DNA of 64,000 nucleotides, taken from IMG/VR virus record IMGVR_UViG_3300021197_001995, positions 62,001-126,000 of that record; one strand, given 5' to 3'. The notes beneath the pieces were generated by a model. That model did no database searches and was not told the origin of the DNA. It saw only the letters and a program-made list of their open reading frames with translations. Shown here piece after piece: positions 43,456 through 52,767 of the stretch. This stretch comes from a virus. A program made the translations under genes and the position numbers. Numbering within the stretch: the first letter of the stretch is position 1; each line of letters opens with the position of its first letter.

Positions 43456-43768
43456 TCTATCTTTATTAAAACCGGTCAACAGGCATTTGTTGATCGTCCC
43501 GCACGTGAAGAAAAACGAAACAAGCTCGGGAGTGCTTCTTCCTGAGGATTTCAAGCCCGCGGAAGATAGTTATATAGAAGCAACTGTGATAGACATCGCA
43601 CAGGACTGTGATAAACAGTTCAGACACTTAAGTCATGGTAGTATTGATGACAACAAGATAGTTGTAGACAGAACAATGATTCAGGAGATAAAGATTAAAG
43701 GCAGCACTCATCACATAATTTTAGAAAATTATGTTGTAGGGATTTATCGGAGGTCGGATGCGCGTTGA
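43448..43768 (+). CDS. groES: GroES-like co-chaperonin (gp31-like)
   Basis: 106 residues from a GTG start with GGGGAGG upstream. GroES pattern: 'LKPVNRHLLIVPHVKKNE' (family: L-x-P-L-x-D-R-x-x-V), a mobile-loop-like 'NETSSGVLLPED' and 'YIEATVIDIAQD' in place of 'G-x-V-x-A-V-G'. The C-terminal 'NYVVGIYRR' gives the closing strand. T4 gp31 is such a co-chaperonin needed to fold gp23. A phage GroEL is encoded 15 kb downstream, so the pair may work together. Confidence 0.78.
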   Translation: MPDLSLLKPVNRHLLIVPHVKKNETSSGVLLPEDFKPAEDSYIEATVIDIAQDCDKQFRHLSHGSIDDNKIVVDRTMIQEIKIKGSTHHIILENYVVGIYRRSDAR

Positions 43769-44459
43769 GTTATTCGGAGACGGGATAGGTGCGGTTGAGT
43801 ACATTTCACATATGGGTTCAGATCTCTCGGTTGTTAATGCAGCAAGGGTATCTTTCGGCTCGGAAAAAGAAGAAGTAGATGAAAAGGACATCAAACTTAT
43901 CAACTACCTTATGGACCATAATCATAGCTCTCCTTTTGAGCATTGTGCTGTCACATTTAGGTTCACGGTTCCTCTCTTCATACGTAGCCAACACCATCGC
44001 CACAGGACATGGGCCTATAATGAGATTAGCAGAAGGTATACTTCCGTGGACATCAACTTCTATGAGCCGAAAAAATTCAGACAGCAACACGCTAGTAATA
44101 GGCAGGCTAGCACTGATGACTTGATCAATCCCACGCTTGATTCTTCCTATCTAGACTATGGATATGAGGTCGCCGCCACCGCAGTCAAAACACATAATAC
44201 TAGAAGCGTTTCGTTATATGGTGCACTGATAGCGTCCGGCGTATGCCGCGAGCAAGCCCGCGGCGTACTGCCTCAAAACCTCTACACGCAGTATTACGGA
44301 ACGGTAAACCTTCACAACCTTTTGAAGTTTATTTCCCTGCGCAGCCACCAGGGAGCGCAGTGGGAAATACAGCAGGTAGCTGCAGCCTGTTTATCTATTG
44401 TGAAAGACAAGTTTCCAGAATCAGTGTCTGCCTATAAAAAATACAAGATGGGCACCTGA
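43758..44459 (+). CDS. thyX: FAD-dependent thymidylate synthase ThyX
   Basis: Makes dTMP from dUMP with methylenetetrahydrofolate and NADPH via FAD. 233 residues, typical. Signature 'RSQHHRHRTWAYNEISRRYT' near residue 75 carries the RHR-x7-S motif. 'SPFEHCAVTFRF' near 55 and 'GVCREQARGVLPQNLYT' near 160 are also family positions. Works with dUTPase (52754) and reductase in dNTP supply. T4 uses the unrelated ThyA (Td). Confidence 0.95.
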   Translation: MRVELFGDGIGAVEYISHMGSDLSVVNAARVSFGSEKEEVDEKDIKLINYLMDHNHSSPFEHCAVTFRFTVPLFIRSQHHRHRTWAYNEISRRYTSVDINFYEPKKFRQQHASNRQASTDDLINPTLDSSYLDYGYEVAATAVKTHNTRSVSLYGALIASGVCREQARGVLPQNLYTQYYGTVNLHNLLKFISLRSHQGAQWEIQQVAAACLSIVKDKFPESVSAYKKYKMGT

Positions 44460-44489
44460 TGAACCTGAACAAGTACTGAGGAGAACACC

Positions 44490-46709
44490 ATGAGACTTAT
44501 CACTATTCTATTACTATTGGCAGGGTGCACAGATGTCGTATCTATGTCACCAGACCAGGGCTTTAGGGCCCTCGCTAGCGACGCTATTGTTCGCGATGTG
44601 CACATATTAGACTGGCAACCACCACCGCCCACCACACCACCACTGACCAGAGAAGAAAGGTGCGCACAGACACCAATGCAGGAGTCACAGGCTTATTGTC
44701 AGTGTTACCCGCAGTGTTGTGATTCTCAAAGGTGGTACTGTCCCCCGAACCCACAACAAACAATTGACGTGATGCAGGTAGTGGTTGAGGTGTGTGACGA
44801 CGATAAAAGCCCTTGCGTTTATGGTCCCGATCCCGATTGTCCACCTCCTGAAATAATCTCTCAGAGTGAATGTTATACCCAGTGGGAATGTCCTCCTGGG
44901 ACAAGTGGGGAATTTATTAGGTGGTTTGAGTGTCAACTTGAGGACGGAACATTGGGGAGGCAACAAATTATCTGCGATAAAGGAAACTTGCAACATCTCC
45001 CTTGTAGACCGTGTGATCCTGAGGTTTGCGACAATTTGGACAACGACTGTGACACCCTTGTAGATGAAGGCTTCTTTCCCTGTGAAACTACGTGCGGAGA
45101 GGGGGTGGGTGTCTGTATAGAAGGGAACGTGGAAGATTGCACTGCTGAATTACCTGGAGAGGAAAGGTGTAACTATGAAGACGACGATTGCGACGGAGAA
45201 GTTGATGAAGGTCAACGTAATGTCTGCAATGAATGCGGCGCCGTGCCATCCGATACGTGTGACGGAGAAGATAACGATTGCGACGGCGCTACAGACGAAG
45301 AGCTAATTCGTGAGTGCGAAACTGCATGCGAACGTGGTCTTGAAGTCTGCGAAGAGGGCAATTGGATATCTTGCACAGCGGTCCAGCCGTCTGCAGAAGA
45401 GTGCGATGGTGCCGACAACGATTGCGACGGACAAATAGATGAGCAGCTTAATTGTCTGTGTGACATCAGCGACGTCGGCAACCTGATGCCTTGTAACGAG
45501 CCTCCCCTGCTGTGCGGCCAGGGCTTTAAAACCTGTGAATGCATAGATCCGGGTTGTCAAGAGATGAGATTAACAGATTGCGCTTCTCTGTGTACATACG
45601 TGCCCCTCCCAGAGCCACCAGTTTGTGATCCCCTTAGGGGCATAGCTTTAGAAAGAGAGGAGTGCAATAATTTTGATGAGGACTGCGATCAGGTGATAGA
45701 CGAAAATCTAGCGCAAGCATGCTATACAGGTCCCCCGGACACTCTCCTAGTGGGCGTATGTCTCCCCGGGGAAGTTTTTTGTCACCAAGGTGCATGGGGA
45801 AACAATCGCGCCAACCAGTTCGAACCCGGATTGTGCACTGGGGAAATAACCCCTAGTGAAGAGATTTGTGACGGCGCCGATAATGATTGTGACGGAATAG
45901 TTGACTACGGAGAGGAAATAAGAGACACAGATATCTTATTCATCGTGGACTGGTCCGGATCCATGGATCAAGAGATAGAGGCCGTTAGAACGGCACTTAA
46001 TCGATTCGCCGCACAGTTTTCAGCAGAACAACAGCTTCAATGGGGCCTGATCGTTGGCCCAAAAGAGTTTAGAGGCACGCAGGATGAAATGCTGGTACTT
46101 GTGTCTGACATTTCCCCTTTTGAAAACTTTCTGAGATCGTTCGCCGCATTAGGTATGGAGGGCATGGACACAGGAAACGAAATGCTCCTAGACGCTATCT
46201 ATTTAGCAGTGAGAAACATTTCAGCTAGAGCCAACGTAGATTTGGCCTCGACAGTGTGGTGGAGAAACACCGGGTCGATACCGCCGAAGGGTATCTTCGA
46301 CATTACGTGGAGAGCAAACACTGACCGCGTCGTGGTTGTATTTTCAGATGAAGAAGAGCAATCTTTCTTGCGAGACATTAACGACCCGGAAGGGCCGGCG
46401 CGCCCTATAGATAGGGGAGTGGTAGCGGAAGCGGTAAGACTCACTCCGAGTTTGAAATTTTATGCATTCGCGCCTGTGCCCATCTTCGGAAACCTGCGCC
46501 AACAGTGGGAAGATCTAACATTAGCGGGTAATGGCACTGTCTTTGAGCTGACAACTAGCCCAGCTAGCATGTACAACGACCTGATGTCGATTATCGACGA
46601 AGCGTGCCTACCTAGGGCTAATTCCCGGGCATCCACTACGAAGAGTAATTATTCGCTCGCTTCCCACTCTCACCATCGGTACGATTATAGACTTGGTCTA
46701 TGCTATTAA
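44490..46709 (+). CDS. Lipoprotein with MopE-type repeats and von Willebrand A domain
   Basis: 739 residues. Signal 'MRLITILLLLAGC' ends in a lipobox with Cys13, so it should be lipid-anchored. A Pro-rich spacer follows, then Cys-rich repeats of the 'putative metal-binding (MopE)' type, C-D-G-x-D-N-D-C-D-G-x-x-D-E, six copies at about residues 185-475 (for example CDGEDNDCDGATDE and CDGADNDCDGQIDE). Residues ~480-690 are a VWA domain with MIDAS 'DWSGSMD'. Such proteins are frequent in myxobacteria and relatives and unusual in T4-like phages. Probably host-derived. Roles could be surface adhesion, superinfection exclusion or lysis control. The next gene overlaps its end by 10 bases. Confidence 0.85.
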   Translation: MRLITILLLLAGCTDVVSMSPDQGFRALASDAIVRDVHILDWQPPPPTTPPLTREERCAQTPMQESQAYCQCYPQCCDSQRWYCPPNPQQTIDVMQVVVEVCDDDKSPCVYGPDPDCPPPEIISQSECYTQWECPPGTSGEFIRWFECQLEDGTLGRQQIICDKGNLQHLPCRPCDPEVCDNLDNDCDTLVDEGFFPCETTCGEGVGVCIEGNVEDCTAELPGEERCNYEDDDCDGEVDEGQRNVCNECGAVPSDTCDGEDNDCDGATDEELIRECETACERGLEVCEEGNWISCTAVQPSAEECDGADNDCDGQIDEQLNCLCDISDVGNLMPCNEPPLLCGQGFKTCECIDPGCQEMRLTDCASLCTYVPLPEPPVCDPLRGIALEREECNNFDEDCDQVIDENLAQACYTGPPDTLLVGVCLPGEVFCHQGAWGNNRANQFEPGLCTGEITPSEEICDGADNDCDGIVDYGEEIRDTDILFIVDWSGSMDQEIEAVRTALNRFAAQFSAEQQLQWGLIVGPKEFRGTQDEMLVLVSDISPFENFLRSFAALGMEGMDTGNEMLLDAIYLAVRNISARANVDLASTVWWRNTGSIPPKGIFDITWRANTDRVVVVFSDEEEQSFLRDINDPEGPARPIDRGVVAEAVRLTPSLKFYAFAPVPIFGNLRQQWEDLTLAGNGTVFELTTSPASMYNDLMSIIDEACLPRANSRASTTKSNYSLASHSHHRYDYRLGLCY

Positions 46710-47488
46710 AAAACCTAGTAATAGGAAACAGTGTAGAATCTGCAACGTACGCCTTTCTTAACGGTTATTATTTCTTGCATTCGTCAGGAAACAACCCTCT
46801 GTTTTTCGAGCCAGTGGGTTTTAAATTTTTAGGAAGCGAGAGGAAGGACTACACCTGGAGTAGATTGCAAACTTTTCTAGCTTTCCACGGCCTGTTATTA
46901 AATTATGAGAATATTTCAACTATAAGAATAAGAGATAACGAGGTAAAAGTAGTTTCAGATTCAGGCCTAGTCAGGTATGATTTCGGAATGTGCGAAATTT
47001 TTGATACAACAGGTATTGACCTGGAGAATGAAGTAACGAAGGCTTTGTCCCCTGTGTTCGTAGTTTACGACGACTTTGAGCTTGCGAATTTAGGAGGTAA
47101 ACACTCCTACTTGGAGCCGAAGATTTCGAGAGGGTCACTTGCATGCCAAATACATTACTACACTTCCAGCCGCGTCGACGGAGCCCACTATGTAACAGAT
47201 TGTGTTTCGGTATCAAACCTCACAAGAGAGCAATTATCTGACTTCGAATATTCAGACTCTATGGCCAGATTTGCAGTCGAAAGGCACTTGACTTCTATAG
47301 GAATCCATGGTAATTTTATGGAGTACTACAAAAATGGTAGCCCGAAATACCGAAAACCAAAAGTTGTCCACAAAAAGAGGACGATCAGAAAGGAAGACAT
47401 GTCCGAATACAAAGACTCTGAAAGTGTAAAATTTTTAACTTTGGAATTGGAAGGTATCTTTGATGATTTCTGCACTACAAGGTCGTAA
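46700..47488 (+). CDS. Conserved unknown, dinucleotide-binding-like N-terminus
   Basis: 262 residues. It opens 'LLKNLVIGNSVESATYAFLN', a strand-glycine-helix pattern slightly like FAD/NAD enzymes or UDP-galactopyranose mutase, but lacking GxGxxG. C-terminal basic linker. It overlaps the lipoprotein gene upstream and the sugar-nucleotidyltransferase-like gene downstream, suggesting joint action. Function unknown. Confidence 0.5.
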   Translation: MLLKNLVIGNSVESATYAFLNGYYFLHSSGNNPLFFEPVGFKFLGSERKDYTWSRLQTFLAFHGLLLNYENISTIRIRDNEVKVVSDSGLVRYDFGMCEIFDTTGIDLENEVTKALSPVFVVYDDFELANLGGKHSYLEPKISRGSLACQIHYYTSSRVDGAHYVTDCVSVSNLTREQLSDFEYSDSMARFAVERHLTSIGIHGNFMEYYKNGSPKYRKPKVVHKKRTIRKEDMSEYKDSESVKFLTLELEGIFDDFCTTRS

Positions 47489-48329
47489 TGTCGCAGGTGT
47501 CATACCTTTGGCTGGCTGGAGTAACACTTTCGATCTACCATGGCCTGATTATCTACAGCCCCTCAGAGAAGGGTTCCTAGCCGTAGAGAGATCCGTATAT
47601 GAATGTGCTTATGCCGGTTGCGACAGTATTTGGATAGTATGCAACGATGACGTAGCTCCACTGGTGAAGCAAAGGATAGGCGATTATGTTATGTCACCCC
47701 GGTACTTCGAAGAGAAAGACTTTGTAAAGAGAAGAGATTATCATGAAAAGTGGATCCCTGTTTATTACACTCCCATTTCCCAGAAAGATAGAGACCGGAG
47801 AGATTCGCTAGGTTGGTCAATATTACACGGAGCGTTAACGTCTTTCATGATCTCAGACAAGATGAGCAGATGGGTAACACCTACAAAATACTTCGTGTCT
47901 TTTCCTTATGGGGTCTACCACCCGGGATTCATAAGGGATCATAGGGATGCCATCCGAGGCCCAAATTCTTTCTTTCTTTCTCACGGCGGGCAGACAGTCA
48001 GAGACAACAAGTACCTGGCGTTTACATTCTTCCCGGAAGATTGGCCGAAGTTTAAGTGGAACATTAAAAATCAGTGCACCGGAGGAGACAAGTCAATACC
48101 GTTCCAAGAAAGGTGGTCGAGTCGTCATTTTTCTCTTGACAAAATCTTCTCACTTAGTGTAATATCAATGGACAAGGTTGAAGAAGTGGAAGAGTACTAC
48201 GACCTTGAATCTTGGCAGTCGTTACAGGAATACTACGCCTCAGAACTCAAGATACCAAGACCCACAAAGGGGTTTATGAAACCATACATCCTTAAAAGCG
48301 AGACAGAAAATGACAACGAAATACTTTGA
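47463..48329 (+). CDS. Nucleotidyltransferase-fold-like protein
   Basis: ATG 47463 is preferred over TTG 47460; GGAAGG lies nine bases upstream. 288 residues. 'VAGVIPLAGWSNTFDLPWPD' followed by 'PLREGFLAVERSVYECAYAG' and 'SIWIVCNDDVAPLVKQRIGD' has the shape of GT-A sugar nucleotidyltransferases (N-terminal Rossmann-like start, then 'allgkpmiehvi', then 'i-i-v-v-n-x'), but the G-x-G-T-R loop is missing. Enzyme activity is uncertain. Adjacent to the gene above. Confidence 0.5.
   Translation: MISALQGRNVAGVIPLAGWSNTFDLPWPDYLQPLREGFLAVERSVYECAYAGCDSIWIVCNDDVAPLVKQRIGDYVMSPRYFEEKDFVKRRDYHEKWIPVYYTPISQKDRDRRDSLGWSILHGALTSFMISDKMSRWVTPTKYFVSFPYGVYHPGFIRDHRDAIRGPNSFFLSHGGQTVRDNKYLAFTFFPEDWPKFKWNIKNQCTGGDKSIPFQERWSSRHFSLDKIFSLSVISMDKVEEVEEYYDLESWQSLQEYYASELKIPRPTKGFMKPYILKSETENDNEIL
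48136..48163 (+). promoter_or_regulatory. Sigma-70 promoter inside upstream gene
   Basis: TTGACA and TGTAAT, 16 apart. Start near 48170, upstream of the small gene at 48310 and dnaE. Confidence 0.5.
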
Positions 48330-48513
48330 AGCAGCATATAACAGAATACCATACGACACAAAGCAAGAAATAGGTTTTCCTGATGCATTTATCTTCTTGA
48401 CAAGAGAGCAAGAAAGGTTTATAATGGAACTGTTCCAAGATGAGAGAGACACAATAAAGAAAGAACTTCTAGAAACAATAGAAGAAATGAAAGGTTTAAT
48501 TAATGAACTCTAG
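48310..48513 (+). CDS. Small helical protein before DnaE
   Basis: 67 residues, C-terminal coiled-coil-like 'ERDTIKKELLETIEEMKGL'. It overlaps both neighbours by 11-20 bases, so it is translated with DnaE. It could be a small polymerase partner. No family recognised. Confidence 0.5.
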   Translation: MTTKYFEAAYNRIPYDTKQEIGFPDAFIFLTREQERFIMELFQDERDTIKKELLETIEEMKGLINEL

Positions 48514-51500
48514 GAAAGAAAGCTCAATACCATTTGTAGGGCTACACGCACATTCGGTCGCAGGATCGCCATTCGACGCACTTGGATATCCACAAGAGCA
48601 TATGGACTTTGCTTATGAAAACGGCATGGATGCATTGGCATTGACTGATCATGGCAACGCCAACGGCCTAGCTTATCAGGTTTTGCATGCAAAAAAGATG
48701 CAGAAAGAAGGAAAAGAGTTCAAGCCGATCTTCGGCTGTGAAGCATATTTCATCCCCTCCGTCGCAAAGTGGAAGGAAGAATACGAAACTATCAGAAGCG
48801 CCGCAAAGAAAAAGTCCGAGTACGAGGCTGACAATTCTGGCACTACGGTCGAGGATGAAGCATCATCAAAGAAGAAGATCAAGTCGAGCCTCAACAGAAG
48901 AAGGCACTTGATACTTCTAGCCATGAACCAGACCGGTCTGCAAAACATTTTCAAAATGATTTCACAGTCCTACGCTGGTGACAACTTCTATCGATATCCC
49001 CGCGTAGATTATGCTATGCTCAAGAAACATGGCGAAGGTGTCATTGCGGCATCTGCTTGCCTTGGGGGTGTCTATGCTGGAAACTACTGGGAAAACCGAG
49101 ACACTGGGCCTGATGCAATCTTGTCCTCCATGCGAAAGACAACTCAAAAGATGCAGTCCATCTTTGGCGACCGCTGGTACGGAGAGCTTCAATGGAATAA
49201 TGTTCCAGAGCAGCACGACTTGAATCAATATATTATTCAGATGCACCAAGAATTCGGCATCGAGCTTATCTCAACGGCCGACTCCCATTATTACAACGCA
49301 GACGTGTGGAAAGACCGAGAGCTATACAAGCGCCTCGGCTGGCTCGGAAAAGGAAGGCCCGACTATCTGTCAGAAGAGCTGCCCCTATCCGTCGAAGAGG
49401 TAGGGTATGAACTTTACCCGAAGAACGGAGATCAAATGTGGGAATCTTACGTGAAGTATTCCAAGGAGTGTGGAGTCGAATATGATGATAAAATCATAAA
49501 AGACTCTATCACTAGGACACATCAAATAGCTCACGATAGAATCGAGAAATTCCTACCAGATAACAAGGTTAGGCTCCCCGACTTCGTCGTACCAGAGGGT
49601 TCTACTGCTGGCCAAACTCTCGCAGCTTTGTGTGTCGAAGGCCTCCGATCTCTAGGATTACAAAGCAATCAGGATTATGTAGATAGGTTGAAACACGAAG
49701 TTGGCGTTATCGAGGAGCGAGGCTTCTCCAAGTACTTCCTGACGATGAAGTCTATTGCTGACGTAGCTGTGGACAGGCAACTAGTTGGTGCAGGGCGCGG
49801 CTCTGCAGCAGGATCTTTAGTGGCATATGTTCTGAACATTACCCAGGTTGACCCCATCAAGTATGGACTCCAATTCGAGAGGTTTTTGACCAAGGGCGGC
49901 GCGGGATATCCAGACATCGATTATGACGTATCTGACCCGATGGTACTTAAAGAGGTCTTGATTGATCAATGGGGTGACAACTCTGTCGTGCCGATTACAA
50001 ACTGGAACACGCTTCAGTTGCGGTCACTCATCAAGGACATCTCGAAATTCTACGGAATCGAGTTCACGGAGGCGAACAACGTCACTAGTAAAATGGTTTA
50101 TGAGGCGACTCCTCGGGCTAAAGCAAAACACGGAATCACTTCCGGAGTATACGCCCCTACGTTTGAAGAGCTAGTGGAGTACTCCGAGTCTCTTCAAGCG
50201 TTTCTAGAGAAATACCCACACATCAGAACTCACATTGAGAAACTGTATGGCCAGACACGCTCAGCCTCTCGCCATGCTGGTGGTGTTGTTGTAGGTGAGA
50301 ACCTAGATCAGTGGATGCCGCTTATCAACTCAGGAGGAGTTCGACAAACACCTTGGTCCGAGGGTATGAACGTAAGACACCTTGAGCCCATGGGTTTCAT
50401 CAAGTTTGACATTCTTGGCCTCGCTTCACTTCGTATGCTGGAGGGTGCTATCGAGCGTATCCTCAAACGGCATCACGGAATGGAGAACCCTACATTCGCA
50501 GACGTCAAAGACTTCTACAACAAGAATCTACATCCAGAGAAGATTGACCTGGATGACAGAGAGGTTTGGGAGAACGTCTTCCACAAAGGTAAGTGGGCAG
50601 GCATCTTCCAGTTCACAGAGGCAGGTGCTCAATCGTTCTGTAAGAACGCTAAGCCAGATAACATCATTGACTTGTCGGCCATCACATCTATCTATCGACC
50701 AGGCCCACTAGGTGCGGGAGTAGATAGAAAATACATTGGAGCGAAGTCGAACCCCGAGGATGTGGAGTATGTCAACAAGCATGTGAGAGAAGTGACGGAA
50801 GAGACATACGGCTTCCTTATTTTTCAGGAACAGATTGCAATGCTGGCTCACAAACTAGGCAAGGACCTGTCCCTGGATGAAGGTAATAAGCTTAGAAAAC
50901 TACTTACTAAGAAGGGTACTGGTGAAGTCCAGGCTCAGAAAGACAAAATCTTTGACAAGTTCAAGCGCGGATGCTTAGAGAAAGGAATGAAAGATTATGA
51001 AGCTAGAGAACTATGGGAAACATTTGAATACTTTTCCGGCTACGGCTTTAATAAGTCTCACGCTGTATCCTACTGTGTGCTCTCTTATCAGTGTGCTTAT
51101 CTTCTTAACTACTATCCATCAGAATGGCTAGCCGCCTTCTTGGATAAAGAGCCGGAGACAAGAAAAGAAAGAGCAATCGCAACAGCAAAGTCGCTGGGAT
51201 ATAACGTGGAACAACTCAATGTGAACACGTCAGGAGTCGGCTGGGAAATCAGCGATGATGGCAAGACTCTGATTCAGCCCCTGTCCTCTATCAAGGGTCT
51301 GGGCATCAAGGCTATTGAACAAATCATTGAGAACAGGCCGTTCAATACTATTGAGGAGTTCTTGTTCCATGAGAAGATTACTTATTCTAAACTAAACAAG
51401 AAGTCTATCTCGGCTCTGTGTCTTTCCCAGGCGCTAAATACCTTGATGGATGACAGGTTTTCAGGTATGAAGCACTTTTTCAACGCAGTTGCCGAAGACC

Positions 51501-51937
51501 GCCCACGAAAAGAGAAGAAACTTTTAGAAAACATAGAACTATATGAGCCAGAAGGTGACTTCTCGGAGGAGGAGAAGCTAGAATACTTGGTAAATCTTAC
51601 GGGTGTGTTTCCAATCAACGCAGTGGTGACACCCAGGGTTAGACAAAAACTAGACGAACTTTATGTGCCCCCTATCTCAGAATATGATCCCGAACTTGGT
51701 GTGACTTGGTTTATCCCTCGGGAGTGCAAGCTCAAGAAATCAAAGAACGGAAAGAACTTCTATGTTGTGAAGGTAATCGACGACAACAACGAGATGACTG
51801 TGATTCGGTGTTGGGGTGTCGACCCAGAGAGAGACATTGTGCACATCAACAGGCCATACATGGCAAGACTAAATTACAATCAGCAGTGGGGATTCTCCAC
51901 TTTCAGTATGAGAAAAATGTTCAAGTTATTAGCATGA
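48503..51937 (+). CDS. dnaE: DNA polymerase III alpha-like (family C, DnaE type)
   Basis: 1144 residues, full bacterial length (E. coli DnaE 1160). PHP domain at the start is intact by motif: 'GLHAHSVAGSPFDALGYP' near residue 13, 'ALALTDHGNANG' near 46 and 'STADSHYYNADV' near 257. The polymerase palm has 'GYPDIDYDVSDP' near 466 (two catalytic Asp; E. coli PDFDVDF) and 'IKFDILGLASLRML' near 633 (third Asp). A helix-hairpin-helix 'SSIKGLGIKAIEQI' follows near 930 and an OB region ends the protein. T4-like phages usually use family B gp43; none is seen here. Probably the replicative polymerase, or a second one. Confidence 0.93.
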   Translation: MNSRKESSIPFVGLHAHSVAGSPFDALGYPQEHMDFAYENGMDALALTDHGNANGLAYQVLHAKKMQKEGKEFKPIFGCEAYFIPSVAKWKEEYETIRSAAKKKSEYEADNSGTTVEDEASSKKKIKSSLNRRRHLILLAMNQTGLQNIFKMISQSYAGDNFYRYPRVDYAMLKKHGEGVIAASACLGGVYAGNYWENRDTGPDAILSSMRKTTQKMQSIFGDRWYGELQWNNVPEQHDLNQYIIQMHQEFGIELISTADSHYYNADVWKDRELYKRLGWLGKGRPDYLSEELPLSVEEVGYELYPKNGDQMWESYVKYSKECGVEYDDKIIKDSITRTHQIAHDRIEKFLPDNKVRLPDFVVPEGSTAGQTLAALCVEGLRSLGLQSNQDYVDRLKHEVGVIEERGFSKYFLTMKSIADVAVDRQLVGAGRGSAAGSLVAYVLNITQVDPIKYGLQFERFLTKGGAGYPDIDYDVSDPMVLKEVLIDQWGDNSVVPITNWNTLQLRSLIKDISKFYGIEFTEANNVTSKMVYEATPRAKAKHGITSGVYAPTFEELVEYSESLQAFLEKYPHIRTHIEKLYGQTRSASRHAGGVVVGENLDQWMPLINSGGVRQTPWSEGMNVRHLEPMGFIKFDILGLASLRMLEGAIERILKRHHGMENPTFADVKDFYNKNLHPEKIDLDDREVWENVFHKGKWAGIFQFTEAGAQSFCKNAKPDNIIDLSAITSIYRPGPLGAGVDRKYIGAKSNPEDVEYVNKHVREVTEETYGFLIFQEQIAMLAHKLGKDLSLDEGNKLRKLLTKKGTGEVQAQKDKIFDKFKRGCLEKGMKDYEARELWETFEYFSGYGFNKSHAVSYCVLSYQCAYLLNYYPSEWLAAFLDKEPETRKERAIATAKSLGYNVEQLNVNTSGVGWEISDDGKTLIQPLSSIKGLGIKAIEQIIENRPFNTIEEFLFHEKITYSKLNKKSISALCLSQALNTLMDDRFSGMKHFFNAVAEDRPRKEKKLLENIELYEPEGDFSEEEKLEYLVNLTGVFPINAVVTPRVRQKLDELYVPPISEYDPELGVTWFIPRECKLKKSKNGKNFYVVKVIDDNNEMTVIRCWGVDPERDIVHINRPYMARLNYNQQWGFSTFSMRKMFKLLA

Positions 51938-51947
51938 GGAGGAATAG

Positions 51948-52127
51948 GTGAACAATTACACAATTAAGATACACAATGAAAAAGAAGACCTGTGGAAGGA
52001 GAGAGTGGTAGAAAAACTCACATTTCCAGAGGCAGCCATGGAAGCTTACAATACGCGGAGCAAGTTAGGCTATGCGTGGAAAGTAGTCAGTATTTGTAAA
52101 AACGAAAAGGAGAAGGAAAATGTCTAG
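51948..52127 (+). CDS. 59-residue protein, unknown
   Basis: GTG start with AGGAGGA five bases upstream. Short mixed protein, 'MNNYTIKIHNEKEDLWKERV', then 'LTFPEAAMEAYNTRSKLGYA'. It fills the 180 bases after dnaE and overlaps the next start by eight bases, which argues it is real. Function unknown. Confidence 0.6.
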   Translation: MNNYTIKIHNEKEDLWKERVVEKLTFPEAAMEAYNTRSKLGYAWKVVSICKNEKEKENV

Positions 52128-52767
52128 ACTAGCAGGTTTATGTGCCAGGATGACCGTTGACCATTACAGGGAGACCTTAATAAACAAGGGGTACAAATTT
52201 TTTGAGAAGGGGGATTATAACCTCAACATTATCGGAGTTAGGAACGATTCCGGAAGCGCTAGCAAGTTCGACGACTTGATTAACGTCTTTTATAAAATTG
52301 ATGGAGAATGGGTAGTAGACACTTATCCTGCCACCACAGAACCAGGAACAAGAATCTTAAACAGACCGATCAATGATAAGGGTACTGCCATTTTGGTACC
52401 GGATCAATATCGCTCAACTTACAAAATCGACATCCACGGAGGAAAGAGAAAATATACTGCATTATGCCAGCGCGCCGGAAAAGTCAAAGTCTGGCGCGAT
52501 GACAACCGCGATTCGACACCGGATTACGTTGGACCCGAAGATGAAGGCATGTACGGGATCAACATTCACAGACAGTTTGGCTCTGACGAGAGAGAATATA
52601 CAGGAGGAGTCTCCGCAGGTTGTCAGGTCTTTCAAAGTTCTGTAGACTTCTATGAATTCATGCATACTTGCAACATCTCCGCGGACAAGTGGAGCAACAA
52701 ATTTACTTACACTCTGATTGAAGAGAAAGACTTAAAAACTAAGGGGGTTAATTATGACATCGTTTGA
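52120..52767 (+). CDS. L,D-transpeptidase-like (YkuD-type) protein
   Basis: 215 residues. 'GMYGINIHRQFGSDEREYT' near residue 145 followed by 'VSAGCQVFQSSVDFYEF' near 165 gives the His...Ser-x-Gly-Cys arrangement of YkuD catalytic domains (H-x-x-G, then S-x-G-C). No signal peptide. Related phage proteins are annotated as transpeptidase-like and may cleave or modify peptidoglycan, which would make this a candidate lysis enzyme, since no other endolysin is seen. Tentative. Confidence 0.5.
   Translation: MSRLAGLCARMTVDHYRETLINKGYKFFEKGDYNLNIIGVRNDSGSASKFDDLINVFYKIDGEWVVDTYPATTEPGTRILNRPINDKGTAILVPDQYRSTYKIDIHGGKRKYTALCQRAGKVKVWRDDNRDSTPDYVGPEDEGMYGINIHRQFGSDEREYTGGVSAGCQVFQSSVDFYEFMHTCNISADKWSNKFTYTLIEEKDLKTKGVNYDIV

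Noticed and set aside
45212-45544. Minus-strand frame in the lipoprotein repeats
   Set aside because: Generated by the regular codon pattern of the C-D-G-x-D-N-D-C repeats.
44990-45900. MopE repeats considered as a DNA repeat or CRISPR-like array
   Set aside because: The repeats are conserved at protein level with variable spacing and third-base changes; there are no identical direct repeats with unique spacers.
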